Shown here in pieces: positions 50,342-60,459 of a stretch of DNA of 64,000 nt (position 1 is its first letter; each line of letters opens with the position of its first letter). Source of the stretch: Proteiniclasticum ruminis DSM 24773 (GTDB lineage: Bacteria; Bacillota; Clostridia; Clostridiales; Clostridiaceae); assembly GCF_000701905.1 (NCBI RefSeq), contig NZ_JNKC01000001.1, forward strand, positions 1 through 64,000, read 5' to 3'. The position numbers and the translations under genes are program-made. Under the pieces are notes generated by a model that saw nothing but the letters and a program-made list of their open reading frames with translations, made no database searches and was not told where the DNA came from.

Positions 50342-52196
50342 TACACGAGATGAACTCAAGAAAATCCGCGACTCCTACGCATCCATCAGGTCGCTGCGTG
50401 AAACAGGCAGCCACCGGGGTGAACGAGTTGAGCTTCTCGTAGGTCTTGCTACCTGTGGTATTGCAGCAGGCGGTCTGGAAGTATATAAAGCCCTGGAGAA
50501 AGAGATCTCAGAACAATCTTTAACAGATATTCACCTGGTAAAAGTAGGCTGTATCGGTTCTTGTTACTGTGAGCCTACAGTTCAGGTAAACATTCCTGGA
50601 CACCCTCCCGTCTATTATGGTTATGTGGATCCCGATGTTGCCGCAAGGATTGTAAAAGAACATCTTCTAGATGGCAAACCTCTAGAGTCTCACATCATCC
50701 CGATGACCTTCAATCGAACGGATCCCCTTGGCGCAAAAAGAAGACAGCTGAGAATCGCCCTCAGAAACTGTGGAATTGTGGATCCTGAGAAGATTGAAGA
50801 ATACATTGCTTTTGACGGTTATGAAGCTCTATCCAAAGTATTGAAGGAATACAGCCCCATGGAGGTAATCACCATCCTCAAAGAAAGCGGCTTAAGAGGC
50901 AGAGGCGGCGGCGGATTTCCTACAGGCCTCAAGTGGCAGGCTACCGCTCTGGCTGAAAGCACGGAGAAGTATATGATCTGCAACGCAGATGAAGGAGATC
51001 CAGGTGCTTACATGGACCGCTCTCTTTTGGAAGGAGATCCCCACAGTGTTCTGGAAGGCCTGATCATCGGAGGATATGCCACAGGTGCAAATCATGGCAT
51101 CATCTATATTCGAGCGGAGTATCCTCTGGCCATCGAGCGCCTTACTACCGCTATAAACCAGGCACGAAGCTGGGGAATTTTAGGTCATCACATTATTGGA
51201 AGCAGCTTTGATTTTGATATCGAAATCAGATTGGGTGCAGGCGCTTTTGTCTGTGGTGAAGAAACCGCGCTCATTCATTCTGTAGAAGGAAAACGCGGAG
51301 AACCCACAAAAAAACCACCCTACCCCTCAGAAGAAGGATATCTGAAAAAACCTACCACAGTAAATAATGTTGAAACTCTCGCCAACGTTCCTGAGATCAT
51401 ACTAAAAGGATCCTCCTGGTTTTCAAGAATTGGTATTGGCCAGAGCAAAGGAACCAAGGTTTTTGCTTTAGTAGGAAAAGTTCGCCATGTAGGTTTAGTA
51501 GAAGTGCCCATGGGCACAACCCTTCGGGAGATTATCTACGACATCGGTGGAGGGATCCCTGATGGAAAGACATTTAAAGCCGTCCAGACCGGCGGCCCTT
51601 CTGGCGGAGTTCTATCCGTTGAACATCTGGATACGCCCATCGACTACGAAAGCCTGCGCTCTTTTGGAACCATGATGGGATCCGGGGGTATGATTGTAAT
51701 GGACGAGGACAACTGTATGGTGGATATTGCAAAATTTTATCTTCAGTTCACCATGGAAGAATCCTGTGGTAAATGCACACCTTGCAGGATTGGCACAAAG
51801 CGTCTCTTCGAAATGCTCGACAGCATCACAAAGGGAAAAGGAAGCACCCATACACTCGATCAGCTGCTGCTCCTAGGACAAAACATCAAAAATTCAGCGC
51901 TGTGCGGACTGGGTCAGAGCGCACCAAACCCTGTATTAAGTACCATGAGGTATTTTGAAGAGGAATATCGAATCCATGTAGAGGACAAAAAGTGTCCCAC
52001 TGGTGTATGTAAAGAGCTGTTTAAATACAGTGTTATTGCAGATCTTTGTGTTGGATGTACCGCCTGCCGAAGAGTATGTCCTGTGGGCTGCATTACTGGC
52101 CATCCTAAAAAAGTGCATTTTATTGATTTGAATCTGTGTATCTCCTGTGGAGCCTGTTATGACACCTGTAAATTCCATGCGATAAAAAGGACTTAG
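50334..52196 (+). CDS. [FeFe] hydrogenase NuoF-like subunit (HydB/HndC)
   Basis: 620 residues from ATG 50334 (AAGGAGG 6 nt upstream). An N-terminal thioredoxin-like [2Fe-2S] domain (CGIAAGG…KVGCIGSCYCEP), the NuoF flavoprotein core with the NAD/FMN glycine loop GLRGRGGGGFPTGLKW, a [4Fe-4S] motif ESCGKCTPCRIG, and a C-terminal 2[4Fe-4S] ferredoxin (CVGCTACRRVCPVGC and CISCGACYDTCKF). This is the NAD(P)H-oxidising or reducing, flavin-based bifurcation subunit that couples NAD, ferredoxin and H2. Directly followed by hydA. Confidence 0.95.
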   Translation: MTDTRDELKKIRDSYASIRSLRETGSHRGERVELLVGLATCGIAAGGLEVYKALEKEISEQSLTDIHLVKVGCIGSCYCEPTVQVNIPGHPPVYYGYVDPDVAARIVKEHLLDGKPLESHIIPMTFNRTDPLGAKRRQLRIALRNCGIVDPEKIEEYIAFDGYEALSKVLKEYSPMEVITILKESGLRGRGGGGFPTGLKWQATALAESTEKYMICNADEGDPGAYMDRSLLEGDPHSVLEGLIIGGYATGANHGIIYIRAEYPLAIERLTTAINQARSWGILGHHIIGSSFDFDIEIRLGAGAFVCGEETALIHSVEGKRGEPTKKPPYPSEEGYLKKPTTVNNVETLANVPEIILKGSSWFSRIGIGQSKGTKVFALVGKVRHVGLVEVPMGTTLREIIYDIGGGIPDGKTFKAVQTGGPSGGVLSVEHLDTPIDYESLRSFGTMMGSGGMIVMDEDNCMVDIAKFYLQFTMEESCGKCTPCRIGTKRLFEMLDSITKGKGSTHTLDQLLLLGQNIKNSALCGLGQSAPNPVLSTMRYFEEEYRIHVEDKKCPTGVCKELFKYSVIADLCVGCTACRRVCPVGCITGHPKKVHFIDLNLCISCGACYDTCKFHAIKRT

Positions 52197-52208
52197 GTGA
52201 TGATATCA

Positions 52209-53963
52209 ATGAACAACAGTACTGAAAAAATCCATTTGAAAATTAATGGCACTGAAGTTGTTGTCGACAAAGGAACCACGATTCATGAGGCTGCGAAACT
52301 TGTGAATGCAGATATTCCAACCCTTTGTCATCTGAATCTGGAAGGGTTTGGCATGATCAATAAAACAGCCTCCTGTAGAGTATGTATGGTAGAGGTGCTG
52401 GGGCGCCAGGCTCTTGCACCCTCCTGTTCTGAAACCGTCACTGAAGGAATGGAGGTCATTACCGATTCCTTGAAGGCGGTATCAGCACGAAGAATCAATC
52501 TGGAGCTTCTGCTGTCCAATCACCCCATGGAATGTCTTACCTGCAGAAAAAACCTTCAATGTGATCTCCAGGCACTTGCAAAAAAACTTGGTATTTATGA
52601 TATTCCTTTTACTGGTGAGAAAATGAACCGCCCGATTGACAAAAGCTCTTATGCCCTTGTCAAGAATCCAGATAAATGCATCATGTGCAGACGCTGTGAA
52701 ACCATGTGCAACGAAGTGCAGACCTGCGGAATCTTATCTGCGAACAAGCGTGGATTTGACGCATTTGTAGGCCCTGCATTCAATCTTGATATGATTGACA
52801 CCTCCTGCACCTTCTGTGGTCAGTGTGTGGCCGTGTGCCCTACAGGGGCCCTGTCGGAGGTAAACAATATGCACAAGGTCTGGGCAGCTCTACTTAAAAA
52901 AGATAAGCATGTTGTCGTTCAGGTAGCTCCCGCTGTACGTGTAGCCATAGGTGAAATGTTCGGAATGGAACCAGGAGTGATCACCACAGGTCAGCTTGCA
53001 ACCGCTTTTCGCAGGATGGGTTTTAACGGTGTTTTTGACACAGACTGGGCAGCAGATCTGACTATCATAGAAGAAGCTTCAGAACTTCTCCACCGACTGG
53101 AACATGACGGAAAGCTCCCCATACTGACCAGCTGCTGCCCTGCATGGGTCCGCTTTTTTGAATACCAGTTCCCAGAGCTCCTTGATATTCCTTCCACCTG
53201 CAAATCTCCTCAAATTATGATGGGCACCATGATTAAAACATACTATGCAGAAAAAATGGGTATTTCACCAAATGATATTATCGTGGTCAGTGTTATGCCC
53301 TGTATTGCAAAGAAAGCAGAGGTTCAACGTGAGGAGCTGAGACTTGGAGAGCTTAAGGATGTTGACTGGGTCATCACAACCAGAGAGCTTGGATATATGC
53401 TGAAAGAAGCGGGTATTGATTTTTCCACTCTTCCTGAAGGGGAGTTTGATCAGATTCTTGGAGAGAGCACTGGAGCTTCTGTTATTTTTGGCGCCACTGG
53501 CGGGGTAATCGAAGCCGCCCTTCGAACTGCTTATGAATGGATCACCGGCGAAGAACTTTTAGATGTTGACTTTCAGCAGCTGAGAGGACTGGATGGCATA
53601 CGCCAGGCAACAGTGATGATCAAGGATAAGGAACTTCATATCGGTATTGCTCACGGACTTGGAAATGCAAGAAAAATGCTGGAAGGTATATCTAGAGGAG
53701 ATCTTCACTTCGACGCCATAGAAATTATGGCATGCCCAGGGGGCTGCATTGGTGGCGGCGGACAGCCTTATCATCATGGAGATATTCACGTCATAGAAAA
53801 AAGACAACAGGCAATTTATAGAGAAGATGCTGGAAAACCTAAAAGAAAGTCCCATGAAAATGAGATGGTCATGAAGCTGTACCGGGAATACATCGGTGAG
53901 CCCTATGGTGTAAAAGCACATGAGCTTCTCCACACCAGCTATACCCCTAGAGATATGATTTAG
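52209..53963 (+). CDS. hydA: [FeFe] hydrogenase catalytic subunit (HydA/HndD)
   Basis: 584 residues from ATG 52209, preceded by AGGTGA at 8-nt spacing; GTG 52197 and ATG 52200 are alternatives. An N-terminal [2Fe-2S] domain, the His-ligated [4Fe-4S] motif HPMECLTCRKNLQC, a 2[4Fe-4S] ferredoxin (CIMCRRCETMC, CTFCGQCVAVC), and the H-cluster domain with all three signatures: TSCCPAW, MPCIAKKAE and MACPGGCIGGGGQP. A small-subunit-like tail closes the C-terminus. With HydB and HydC it forms a trimeric bifurcating hydrogenase; maturases HydEFG are not in the window. Confidence 0.97.
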   Translation: MNNSTEKIHLKINGTEVVVDKGTTIHEAAKLVNADIPTLCHLNLEGFGMINKTASCRVCMVEVLGRQALAPSCSETVTEGMEVITDSLKAVSARRINLELLLSNHPMECLTCRKNLQCDLQALAKKLGIYDIPFTGEKMNRPIDKSSYALVKNPDKCIMCRRCETMCNEVQTCGILSANKRGFDAFVGPAFNLDMIDTSCTFCGQCVAVCPTGALSEVNNMHKVWAALLKKDKHVVVQVAPAVRVAIGEMFGMEPGVITTGQLATAFRRMGFNGVFDTDWAADLTIIEEASELLHRLEHDGKLPILTSCCPAWVRFFEYQFPELLDIPSTCKSPQIMMGTMIKTYYAEKMGISPNDIIVVSVMPCIAKKAEVQREELRLGELKDVDWVITTRELGYMLKEAGIDFSTLPEGEFDQILGESTGASVIFGATGGVIEAALRTAYEWITGEELLDVDFQQLRGLDGIRQATVMIKDKELHIGIAHGLGNARKMLEGISRGDLHFDAIEIMACPGGCIGGGGQPYHHGDIHVIEKRQQAIYREDAGKPKRKSHENEMVMKLYREYIGEPYGVKAHELLHTSYTPRDMI

Positions 53964-54114
53964 TAAAACCATTTCATCGATTGCATGCAATTTATTTTCT
54001 TAGACCTATTGAGATATCTCTCACAATGCGTTATCATATTCTATGGAAGAAGATTTTTGTGATTATTTCATGTAATTCAAGGATAAACGAAAAAGGCCAT
54101 AGGAGGAACGAATT

Positions 54115-55323
54115 TTGTATAATGTAAGAGAAATTTCCCCAAATATCTATTGGGTTGGTGGAAATGACAGAAGACTGGAGCAGTTTGAAAACCTATTTCC
54201 CTTAACCAACGGTGTATCTTATAACTCTTATCTCATCCTGGATGAAAAGACAGCACTCATCGACACTGTAGATGATGCAATAACTGATCAGTATTTGGAG
54301 AACATCACTCATTTAATGAATGGACGCGAACTGGATTACCTGATCATCAACCATATGGAACCAGATCACTGTGGTAATATCGAGAATATTGTAAAAATGT
54401 ACCCAAATGTGAAAGTTGTTGGAAATACTAAGTCTTTTACTCTATTCCATCAATTCTACAATATGGATATCACCGCTAATCAGATGATTGTAAAAGAAGG
54501 TGATGAACTGAGCCTAGGCTCACATAACCTGAAATTTGTTTTTGCACCAATGGTCCATTGGCCAGAGGTCATGATGAACTTGGAAACCACAAAAGGCATC
54601 TTGTTTGCTGCTGACGCATTCGGTACTTTTGGTGCATTGGCCGGTAATCTCTTCGACGATGAGATCGACTATGCGAATCTCTACATTGATGAAGCCAGAA
54701 GATACTACGCTAATATTGTAGGAAAGTTTGGCGCACAAGTTCAGTCTGTATTCAAGAAGATCGCAGGACAGGAGATCAATATGATCTGTTCTCTCCATGG
54801 TCCCATCTTCAGAACGGATATCAGCCTGATTCTTGACCTTTATGATAAGTGGTCGAAGTATGAAGCCGAAAAAGATGGTGTTGTCATTTTCTACGGTTCC
54901 ATGTACGGAAATACAGCAAACACCGCAGATGCACTTGCGAATAAACTGGCTCAAAGAGGTGTCACCGATATTCGTGTTTATGATGTTTCAAAAACGCATC
55001 CATCCTATATCATCAGTGATATTTTCAAATACAGTCATTTAGTGGCTGCAGCGCCCACCTATAATATGGGACTTTATTACCCCATGGATAACCTTCTGCA
55101 TGAAATGGCCGCACTGGGTGTTAAAAACAGAAAAGTGGCTCTCATCGGAAACCACAGCTGGGCTAGTGCCGCACTGAAAATCATGACCGAACGTTTCGCT
55201 TCCATGAAAAACATGGAAATCATCGGAGATTCTCTGGATATCAAATCCAGACTGAAGGATGGCGAAGAACAGAAGTTGGATGTACTTGCAGATGCAATTG
55301 CAAGTTCCGTTCTAAATAAATAA
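54115..55323 (+). CDS. A-type flavodiiron protein
   Basis: 402 residues from TTG 54115, with AGGAGG 8 nt upstream. N-terminal metallo-beta-lactamase-like diiron domain with ligands in NHMEPDHCGN, VHWPEV, FAADAFGTFG and SLHGP, then a C-terminal flavodoxin domain (IFYGSMYGNTANTAD). Class A (no extra rubredoxin or flavin reductase). It reduces O2 to water or NO to N2O with electrons from rubredoxin or similar donors, protecting the anaerobe and its hydrogenase. It follows hydA after 150 bp and may have its own promoter. Confidence 0.95.
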   Translation: MYNVREISPNIYWVGGNDRRLEQFENLFPLTNGVSYNSYLILDEKTALIDTVDDAITDQYLENITHLMNGRELDYLIINHMEPDHCGNIENIVKMYPNVKVVGNTKSFTLFHQFYNMDITANQMIVKEGDELSLGSHNLKFVFAPMVHWPEVMMNLETTKGILFAADAFGTFGALAGNLFDDEIDYANLYIDEARRYYANIVGKFGAQVQSVFKKIAGQEINMICSLHGPIFRTDISLILDLYDKWSKYEAEKDGVVIFYGSMYGNTANTADALANKLAQRGVTDIRVYDVSKTHPSYIISDIFKYSHLVAAAPTYNMGLYYPMDNLLHEMAALGVKNRKVALIGNHSWASAALKIMTERFASMKNMEIIGDSLDIKSRLKDGEEQKLDVLADAIASSVLNK

Positions 55324-55327
55324 AGCT

Positions 55328-55366
55328 AAAAAACAAGGATGAATGCTATGATTCATCCTTGTTTTT
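55328..55366. terminator. Bidirectional terminator
   Basis: Perfect 16-bp stem AAAAACAAGGATGAAT / ATTCATCCTTGTTTTT shared by the flavodiiron gene and the pilT-like gene on the opposite strand. Confidence 0.92.
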
Positions 55367-56320
55367 ATGTTTAAATCGTTTCATTCCCTGCTTCTCACCA
55401 AGCAGAAGCAAATTATCAATCTGATGGAACCGTCCTTCACGAATGGTGTTCTCCATAGACGTGCTGTTGATGAAAAGCTCGTAGTCAAGTTCGGTCTGAC
55501 TATCTGAATAAATGAGTTTCTGGGACAAGATAAAGTTCAAATTCTGAGATAACTGAAATCGGACAAACTCTTTTTCCTGTTCCTGAAACATTGACAGCAT
55601 CCTTGTTAAAGTTCTTGCAGCCCCCATGGAATGGATACTGCCTATGATGCCATGCCCAGCTTCCGCTGCTGAAATCGCCGCTTTCAATGCCCCCAGCGTT
55701 CTAATCTCTCCAATCATAAGAAAGTCCGGGCTTTGCCTTAGCGCATCATGTATTCCTCTTTCGAAACCAGCAAAATCTGTACCCAATTCCCGCTGAGTCA
55801 ATTCTCCTTTAAGTCCATAATATGAAAACTCCACTGGATCTTCCAGTGTAATCAAATGAACTTTTTCTTTCATGAGAATATCTTTCGCAATGGATGCTAG
55901 AGAAGTAGATTTTCCAGATCCAGTTTTTCCAACAATTAATGAGAGCCCTTTTCTATTCAACACTCTTTCCGAGAGCTTCTCGGGTAATCCAAGTTCTTTG
56001 AGGGAAGGAATCTCATTTTTTATGACTCTGATTACAGCACATTTTTTCCCCATGGAAGAGAAGAAATTCGCTCGATATCTTCCATTTTCTTCAAAGCCAA
56101 CATCCATGCCAGAAGTTCCTCCACCGATATACTCCTGCACATACCCCGCTGGCTGCATCAGTGTGAAGAATTTTGACATTTGTGCTTTTGTAACACTCAC
56201 TTCTGATTCCATAAGCTTTCCTTTGATACGGTAGACCGCTCTCTGTTCTTCTTTTAGAACGATATCCGAAGCACCAAGACCTCTGGCCTCATTTAAAATA
56301 TATTGAATGCATCGATCCAT
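55346..56320 (-). CDS. PilT-like secretion/retraction ATPase
   Basis: 324 residues. N-terminal PAS-like domain, then the ATPase core with Walker A VGKTGSGKSTSLA, Asp box TLEDPVEFSY, Walker B DFLMIGEIRTLGALKAAISAAEAGHGIIGSIHS and His box. Sequence follows PilT of type IV pilus systems. No other pilus gene is in the window, so it is an orphan in this context. It overlaps aroE by 28 bp. Confidence 0.88.
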   Translation of the reverse strand: MDRCIQYILNEARGLGASDIVLKEEQRAVYRIKGKLMESEVSVTKAQMSKFFTLMQPAGYVQEYIGGGTSGMDVGFEENGRYRANFFSSMGKKCAVIRVIKNEIPSLKELGLPEKLSERVLNRKGLSLIVGKTGSGKSTSLASIAKDILMKEKVHLITLEDPVEFSYYGLKGELTQRELGTDFAGFERGIHDALRQSPDFLMIGEIRTLGALKAAISAAEAGHGIIGSIHSMGAARTLTRMLSMFQEQEKEFVRFQLSQNLNFILSQKLIYSDSQTELDYELFINSTSMENTIREGRFHQIDNLLLLGEKQGMKRFKHKNKDES

Positions 56321-57054
56321 AATTCCTGACTCTTTCTGGCCTGATTGTATAGCATACTCTCGCCATTCACCACCTGAAGTCCAACACTGCTGCCAAAACG
56401 TAGAAAGGAGGAATGTAAAGGCTCATAGTTCAGATCGTACAGGATATTATCTTTACTGTACTCCTTGATTTCTATGGGCATTTCATCCTGCTGGATGTTC
56501 CCCAGCTTTGTTGCATTGATGACCAATGCGAATGGTCTGATGTCAGTCACGGTATCCAGCGGCCTGATAGACAATGCTTTGGGAAATTCCTTTCGTCTGG
56601 TCTCTGATCTGAAAGCCATATGGATCCTTGCATCCATTTTAACCAACGCCGTATATACAGCCTTCGCCGCTCCACCACTTCCGAGGATCAGCACGTCTTT
56701 GCCTTCTACACTGATTCTATTGTCCTCAAGTGACTGCATGAATCCAAACACATCTGTATTATACCCAATTCTCCAACCGTTCTTAATGACTACAGTATTC
56801 ACAGCCCCACATTCTAGAGCTGTGCTGTCCAACTCATGCAGATACCCGATGATTTCCTCTTTGTATGGGATTGTTACATTAAATCCGATGATCTCATTTT
56901 GGGTCAGATTATCGATGAACTTCTGAATGTTTTCCCGTGGAAGATCAAAAAGTTCATAGGAAATCATCAGGCGCTTTTTTTCAAATAACCTCGTATGGAT
57001 CTCAGGAGATTTCGAATAGGATATTCTTCTTCCAAGTAAGCCTGTTTTTCTCAA
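56293..57054 (-). CDS. aroE: Shikimate dehydrogenase
   Basis: 253 residues from TTG 57054 (AAAGGAG 7 nt upstream). Substrate-binding motif ISYSKSPEIH, catalytic lysine in NVTIPYKEEI, NADP loop LILGSGGAAKAVYTAL and C-terminal QARKSQELW. Reduces 3-dehydroshikimate in aromatic amino acid synthesis. The protein is about 15-20 residues shorter than typical AroE. Its end overlaps the pilT-like gene. Confidence 0.93.
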   Translation of the reverse strand: MRKTGLLGRRISYSKSPEIHTRLFEKKRLMISYELFDLPRENIQKFIDNLTQNEIIGFNVTIPYKEEIIGYLHELDSTALECGAVNTVVIKNGWRIGYNTDVFGFMQSLEDNRISVEGKDVLILGSGGAAKAVYTALVKMDARIHMAFRSETRRKEFPKALSIRPLDTVTDIRPFALVINATKLGNIQQDEMPIEIKEYSKDNILYDLNYEPLHSSFLRFGSSVGLQVVNGESMLYNQARKSQELWIDAFNIF

Positions 57055-57110
57055 ATAAATGCTCCTTTCTTTTGTTCTTAACTCTATTATATTGGCTATA
57101 GCTGAAAATA

Positions 57111-57136
57111 AACAAAGGGAGCAGCGCTCCCTTGTT
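57111..57136 (-). terminator. Terminator of udk
   Basis: Hairpin AACAAGGGAGCG / CTCCCTTTGTT on the minus strand, 7 bp after the udk stop. Confidence 0.85.
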
Positions 57137-57142
57137 AATTTT

Positions 57143-57820
57143 CTATGAATCAGATTTTAGTATTTCCTGAACATTGCTGAATGAGGATTCATCTTGAGGC
57201 AGTTCGGTCAGGTGCTGCTTTATGGTCGACACCAGAATATCAATAGCTACTCTGTTCTTACCACCTTCCGGCACAATGAGATCTGCGTATCTTTTGGTTG
57301 GTTCGATGAACTGCAGGTGCATCGGACGTACAACGCTGAGATACTGCTCAATGACAGATTCCAGTGTTCTACCTCTATCCCTGATGTCTCTTGTAAGTCT
57401 TCTTAAGATTCGGATATCCGCATCTGTATCCACGTAGATCTTAATATCAAACAAATCCCGTAATTTTTCATCTTCCAGAATAAGAATTCCTTCCACGATG
57501 ATAATATCCTTGGGCTCTTCCTTGATTGTCTCTTTTTTTCTGTTATGCACAGTAAAGTCATAGATTGGCATTTCAATGGCTTCCCCTCTCAGGAGGGTTT
57601 CTAAATGCTCAATCAGAAGCGGCGTATCAAAAGCGTGAGGATGATCATAATTTGTTTTTGTTCTCTCATCGAACGTCAAATGACTCTGGTCTTTGTAATA
57701 GGAGTCTTGCATGATGATTGCAATACTCTCTTTTTTGAAGTTCCTATAAATGGATTTTGCTACTGTGCTTTTACCAGACCCGGTTCCTCCGGTAATACCA
57801 ATAAGTATCGGTTTTCTCAT
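57143..57820 (-). CDS. udk: Uridine kinase
   Basis: 225 residues. P-loop [14 protein letters not shown], substrate segment [40 protein letters not shown] lid and VEGILIL motif are diagnostic. It phosphorylates uridine and cytidine in pyrimidine salvage. It overlaps the U32 gene by 4 bp, in the conserved order trmR-U32-udk. Confidence 0.97.
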   Translation of the reverse strand: MRKPILIGITGGTGSGKSTVAKSIYRNFKKESIAIIMQDSYYKDQSHLTFDERTKTNYDHPHAFDTPLLIEHLETLLRGEAIEMPIYDFTVHNRKKETIKEEPKDIIIVEGILILEDEKLRDLFDIKIYVDTDADIRILRRLTRDIRDRGRTLESVIEQYLSVVRPMHLQFIEPTKRYADLIVPEGGKNRVAIDILVSTIKQHLTELPQDESSFSNVQEILKSDS

Positions 57821-59043
57821 TCTACATCATCCTTCTCTATTATCAGTATATCATTTGGCTGAAGCTTCACTTCTGAGTAAGCGCTGAAATCCATTGCTGC
57901 TTTATTGGCCACATCTATTATATTGCCATCCTCATCCATGAACTCTGTGATTACAGTTTCTATTATATCATCAGATGGTCTCATTATCTTGATTTTATCA
58001 CCTGGAAACAATCTGTTTTTCTGACCAATGAGATACCTACCTTGTCCTAGATCCTCTTTGACAATACCCACAAGTTCATGAGTTCTCACATAAGAACTGG
58101 ATCCATAGACCTGAGAATTCCCTCTGCCAAAATAGAAACCTGTATAGTACTCCCGATGGCTGACCATACTGAGAATATCCATCCATTTCTGATCATACTG
58201 GTATGCTTCCGGATTTTCCATATAGGCATCAATGGCCGCACGGTACGCCTTCACAATGGCCGCCACATAGAATTCTGACTTCATACGTCCTTCAATCTTA
58301 AGAGACTGTAGGCCAGACTGGATCAGTTCCGGAATGTGCTCTATCATACACATGTCCTTAGAGTTCATAATGTATGTGCCTTTTTCGTCTTCTGTAATCT
58401 CCATCAGTTCACCTGGACGCTTTTCTTCCATCAGATAATATTTGTATCTGCAAGGCTGAGCACATGCTCCCCTATTCGCATCACGGCCAGTCATGTAGTT
58501 GGAGAGAAGACAACGTCCTGAATAGGCCATACACATGGAACCATGGACGAAGGCCTCAAGCTCCAGCTCTTCCGGAATATTCTCCCGTATTGCATGAATT
58601 TCTTTCATCGTCAGCTCTCTAGCAAGAATAACACGCTGAACGCCCATCTTATGCCAGAAAATAGCCGACCTGGAGTTCACATTGTTCGCCTGTGTGGACA
58701 GATGAAGTTCCATATTTGGAACTACTTCTCTTGCAGTCATTATAATCCCAGGATCCGATACAATGATGGCATCTACGCCCATGTCTTCCAGGCTGATCAG
58801 ATACTCTTCAAGACCTTTCATATCACTTTCATGGGGAAACACATTGATGGTCACATAGACCTTCTTGCCACGGTCATGGGCATACTTCAATCCTTCTGCC
58901 ATTTCTTCATTGGTGAAGTTGTCCGAAAATGCACGAAGATTTAATCTTGCTCCTCCCATGAATACCGCATCAGCACCATAGTCGATTGCAGTTTTCAACT
59001 TACTGAGATTACCCGCAGGGGCTAATAGTTCCGGTTTAAACAT
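57817..59043 (-). CDS. U32-family peptidase-like protein (TrhP/YrrO type)
   Basis: 408 residues. TIM-barrel core with [25 protein letters not shown], the U32 signature [24 protein letters not shown] and a cluster of cysteines (CSGRC-like [15 protein letters not shown]) that can hold an Fe-S cluster. Members in this gene order act in tRNA uridine 5-hydroxylation (TrhP) with prephenate, instead of as peptidases. It overlaps the trmR gene by 8 bp and udk by 4 bp, so the three are coupled. Confidence 0.93.
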   Translation of the reverse strand: MFKPELLAPAGNLSKLKTAIDYGADAVFMGGARLNLRAFSDNFTNEEMAEGLKYAHDRGKKVYVTINVFPHESDMKGLEEYLISLEDMGVDAIIVSDPGIIMTAREVVPNMELHLSTQANNVNSRSAIFWHKMGVQRVILARELTMKEIHAIRENIPEELELEAFVHGSMCMAYSGRCLLSNYMTGRDANRGACAQPCRYKYYLMEEKRPGELMEITEDEKGTYIMNSKDMCMIEHIPELIQSGLQSLKIEGRMKSEFYVAAIVKAYRAAIDAYMENPEAYQYDQKWMDILSMVSHREYYTGFYFGRGNSQVYGSSSYVRTHELVGIVKEDLGQGRYLIGQKNRLFPGDKIKIMRPSDDIIETVITEFMDEDGNIIDVANKAAMDFSAYSEVKLQPNDILIIEKDDVE

Positions 59044-59707
59044 TTTTATTTTTCCTCCTGATTAACAACATTCCATCGCTGATACTGAGCAGCGAGACAA
59101 CAAGGTCTTCTCTTTCGTGGACATATCGGATAAAATCCTTAAGATTTACGATATTTGTCCTATGTTTTCTAGCCACTTCTTCTTCTGCCACCAATCCCTT
59201 GTATAGGACATTGTCACAGAGAATCATGCCTTCCTGGGAGAGTCTTGGCAGTGATAAGTCCAGATATTCCCGGTAATGAGACTTTCCCGCATCCATGAAG
59301 ATGAAATCATAGACCTGGTCGCTCTTTTTTAAAAAAGCTGCACAATCATCCAGAACAACATGGATTCTATTCTCATATCCCTTCTTTTTTATATTGTCCA
59401 GTGCGATATTTTGCATGGCTTCATCTCTTTCCACAGAAGTAATCTGCCCATCTCCATGCATCGCCATCACAAGAGCCGAATAACCAATGGCTGTTCCAAG
59501 CTCAAGAATGGCCTGGGGCTTATTTGCAGCAATCATGAACCCTAAGAATCTTGCGGCATCTTTCATCACAATGGGCACATAATTTTCTTTCGCATAAAGT
59601 TCTAAATCCTGCAGTTCCTGAATACCTCCAAAATCCTCTATGTACTCAGTAACTTTCTTATGGACGATTCCACTCATTTCTCCACCTACACCTGATACTT
59701 CATTCAT
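59036..59707 (-). CDS. trmR: O-methyltransferase, tRNA 5-hydroxyuridine methyltransferase TrmR type
   Basis: 223 residues from ATG 59707 (AGGA 7 nt upstream; ATG 59677 is the alternative). SAM-binding motif ILELGTAIGYSALVMA, metal motif FIFMDAGKSHYREYL and DNVLYKG match class I caffeoyl-CoA-type methyltransferases. The neighbours (U32 protein and udk) reproduce the Bacillus trmR cluster, where TrmR makes 5-methoxyuridine in tRNA wobble position 34. Confidence 0.9.
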   Translation of the reverse strand: MNEVSGVGGEMSGIVHKKVTEYIEDFGGIQELQDLELYAKENYVPIVMKDAARFLGFMIAANKPQAILELGTAIGYSALVMAMHGDGQITSVERDEAMQNIALDNIKKKGYENRIHVVLDDCAAFLKKSDQVYDFIFMDAGKSHYREYLDLSLPRLSQEGMILCDNVLYKGLVAEEEVARKHRTNIVNLKDFIRYVHEREDLVVSLLSISDGMLLIRRKNKNV

Positions 59708-59723
59708 TAAAATTTCCTATACT

Positions 59724-59752
59724 ATTATATAAGATTTGACAATACTTATCAA
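59724..59752 (-). promoter_or_regulatory. Promoter of trmR-U32-udk
   Basis: TTGATA and TATAAT separated by 17 bp on the minus strand, about 17 bp before the start at 59707. Confidence 0.75.
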
Positions 59753-59796
59753 ACCTCTGGGAATACACATTTCACTCCTATGAAACTAGAAGTGCT

Positions 59797-60378
59797 CTAC
59801 CACAGATTGCTGTATCCTTTTTCTGTAAGTATGCCATGAACTTTCTCATCAAAAACATCATGAGGAAGCACATCCTCTTCCATTTCAGAAAATGCTACAA
59901 GGATCCTTTTAAACCTTCCTCTAGGGAGAAATCTATCATAGAAACCGCCGCCATATCCCAATCGGAAGCCATCTTTTGTGAATGCGACACATGGAACAAA
60001 GGCAATGTCTATTTTCCCTGGTTCCATCTGATAGGCCAGATCTTTCGGTTCTAGAATCCCATGGATTCCTGGAGAAAGATCTTCCATAGAGTCAATCTCA
60101 CAGGCTTCCATATGACCTAAGGATACAGTCTTCGGCACCAGAACTCTCTTGCCTTTTGCCAGCGCATCCTGAATGATCAGCGTAGTATTCACTTCTGTTT
60201 CCTGTCCCACATATATGAATATTGTCCCTGCAAGCAAATAGTCTTTCTGTTTTTTCAGTACTTCCAGAATTTCTTTGGATGCCGATTCACGGTACTGGGC
60301 ATCCAGATTGCGCTGTTTCTCAATCAATTTGCCTCTAAGCTCTTTTTTCTGCAGTTTTACTTCTTCATTCATCATCAT
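59797..60378 (-). CDS. 5-formyltetrahydrofolate cyclo-ligase
   Basis: 193 residues from ATG 60378 (two more in-frame ATGs at 60375 and 60372). ATP-binding segment LRGKLIEKQRNLD and the C-terminal motif VAFTKDGFRLGYGGGFYDRFLPR are diagnostic. Converts 5-formyl-THF to 5,10-methenyl-THF. Located between mltG and trmR, as in other Firmicutes with a variant of this cluster. Confidence 0.95.
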   Translation of the reverse strand: MMMNEEVKLQKKELRGKLIEKQRNLDAQYRESASKEILEVLKKQKDYLLAGTIFIYVGQETEVNTTLIIQDALAKGKRVLVPKTVSLGHMEACEIDSMEDLSPGIHGILEPKDLAYQMEPGKIDIAFVPCVAFTKDGFRLGYGGGFYDRFLPRGRFKRILVAFSEMEEDVLPHDVFDEKVHGILTEKGYSNLW

Positions 60379-60408
60379 TTGCTTCCACTTCCTTCCTTCT
60401 CATTTCGA

Positions 60409-60440
60409 AAAAGAAACCCCCAATCCTAAGGATTAGAGGC
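60409..60440 (-). terminator. Terminator of mltG
   Basis: CCTCTAATCC / GGATTGGGGG stem followed by TTTCTTTTTC on the minus strand. Confidence 0.75.
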
Positions 60441-60459
60441 TTCATCTTTGTGTAAAGAA

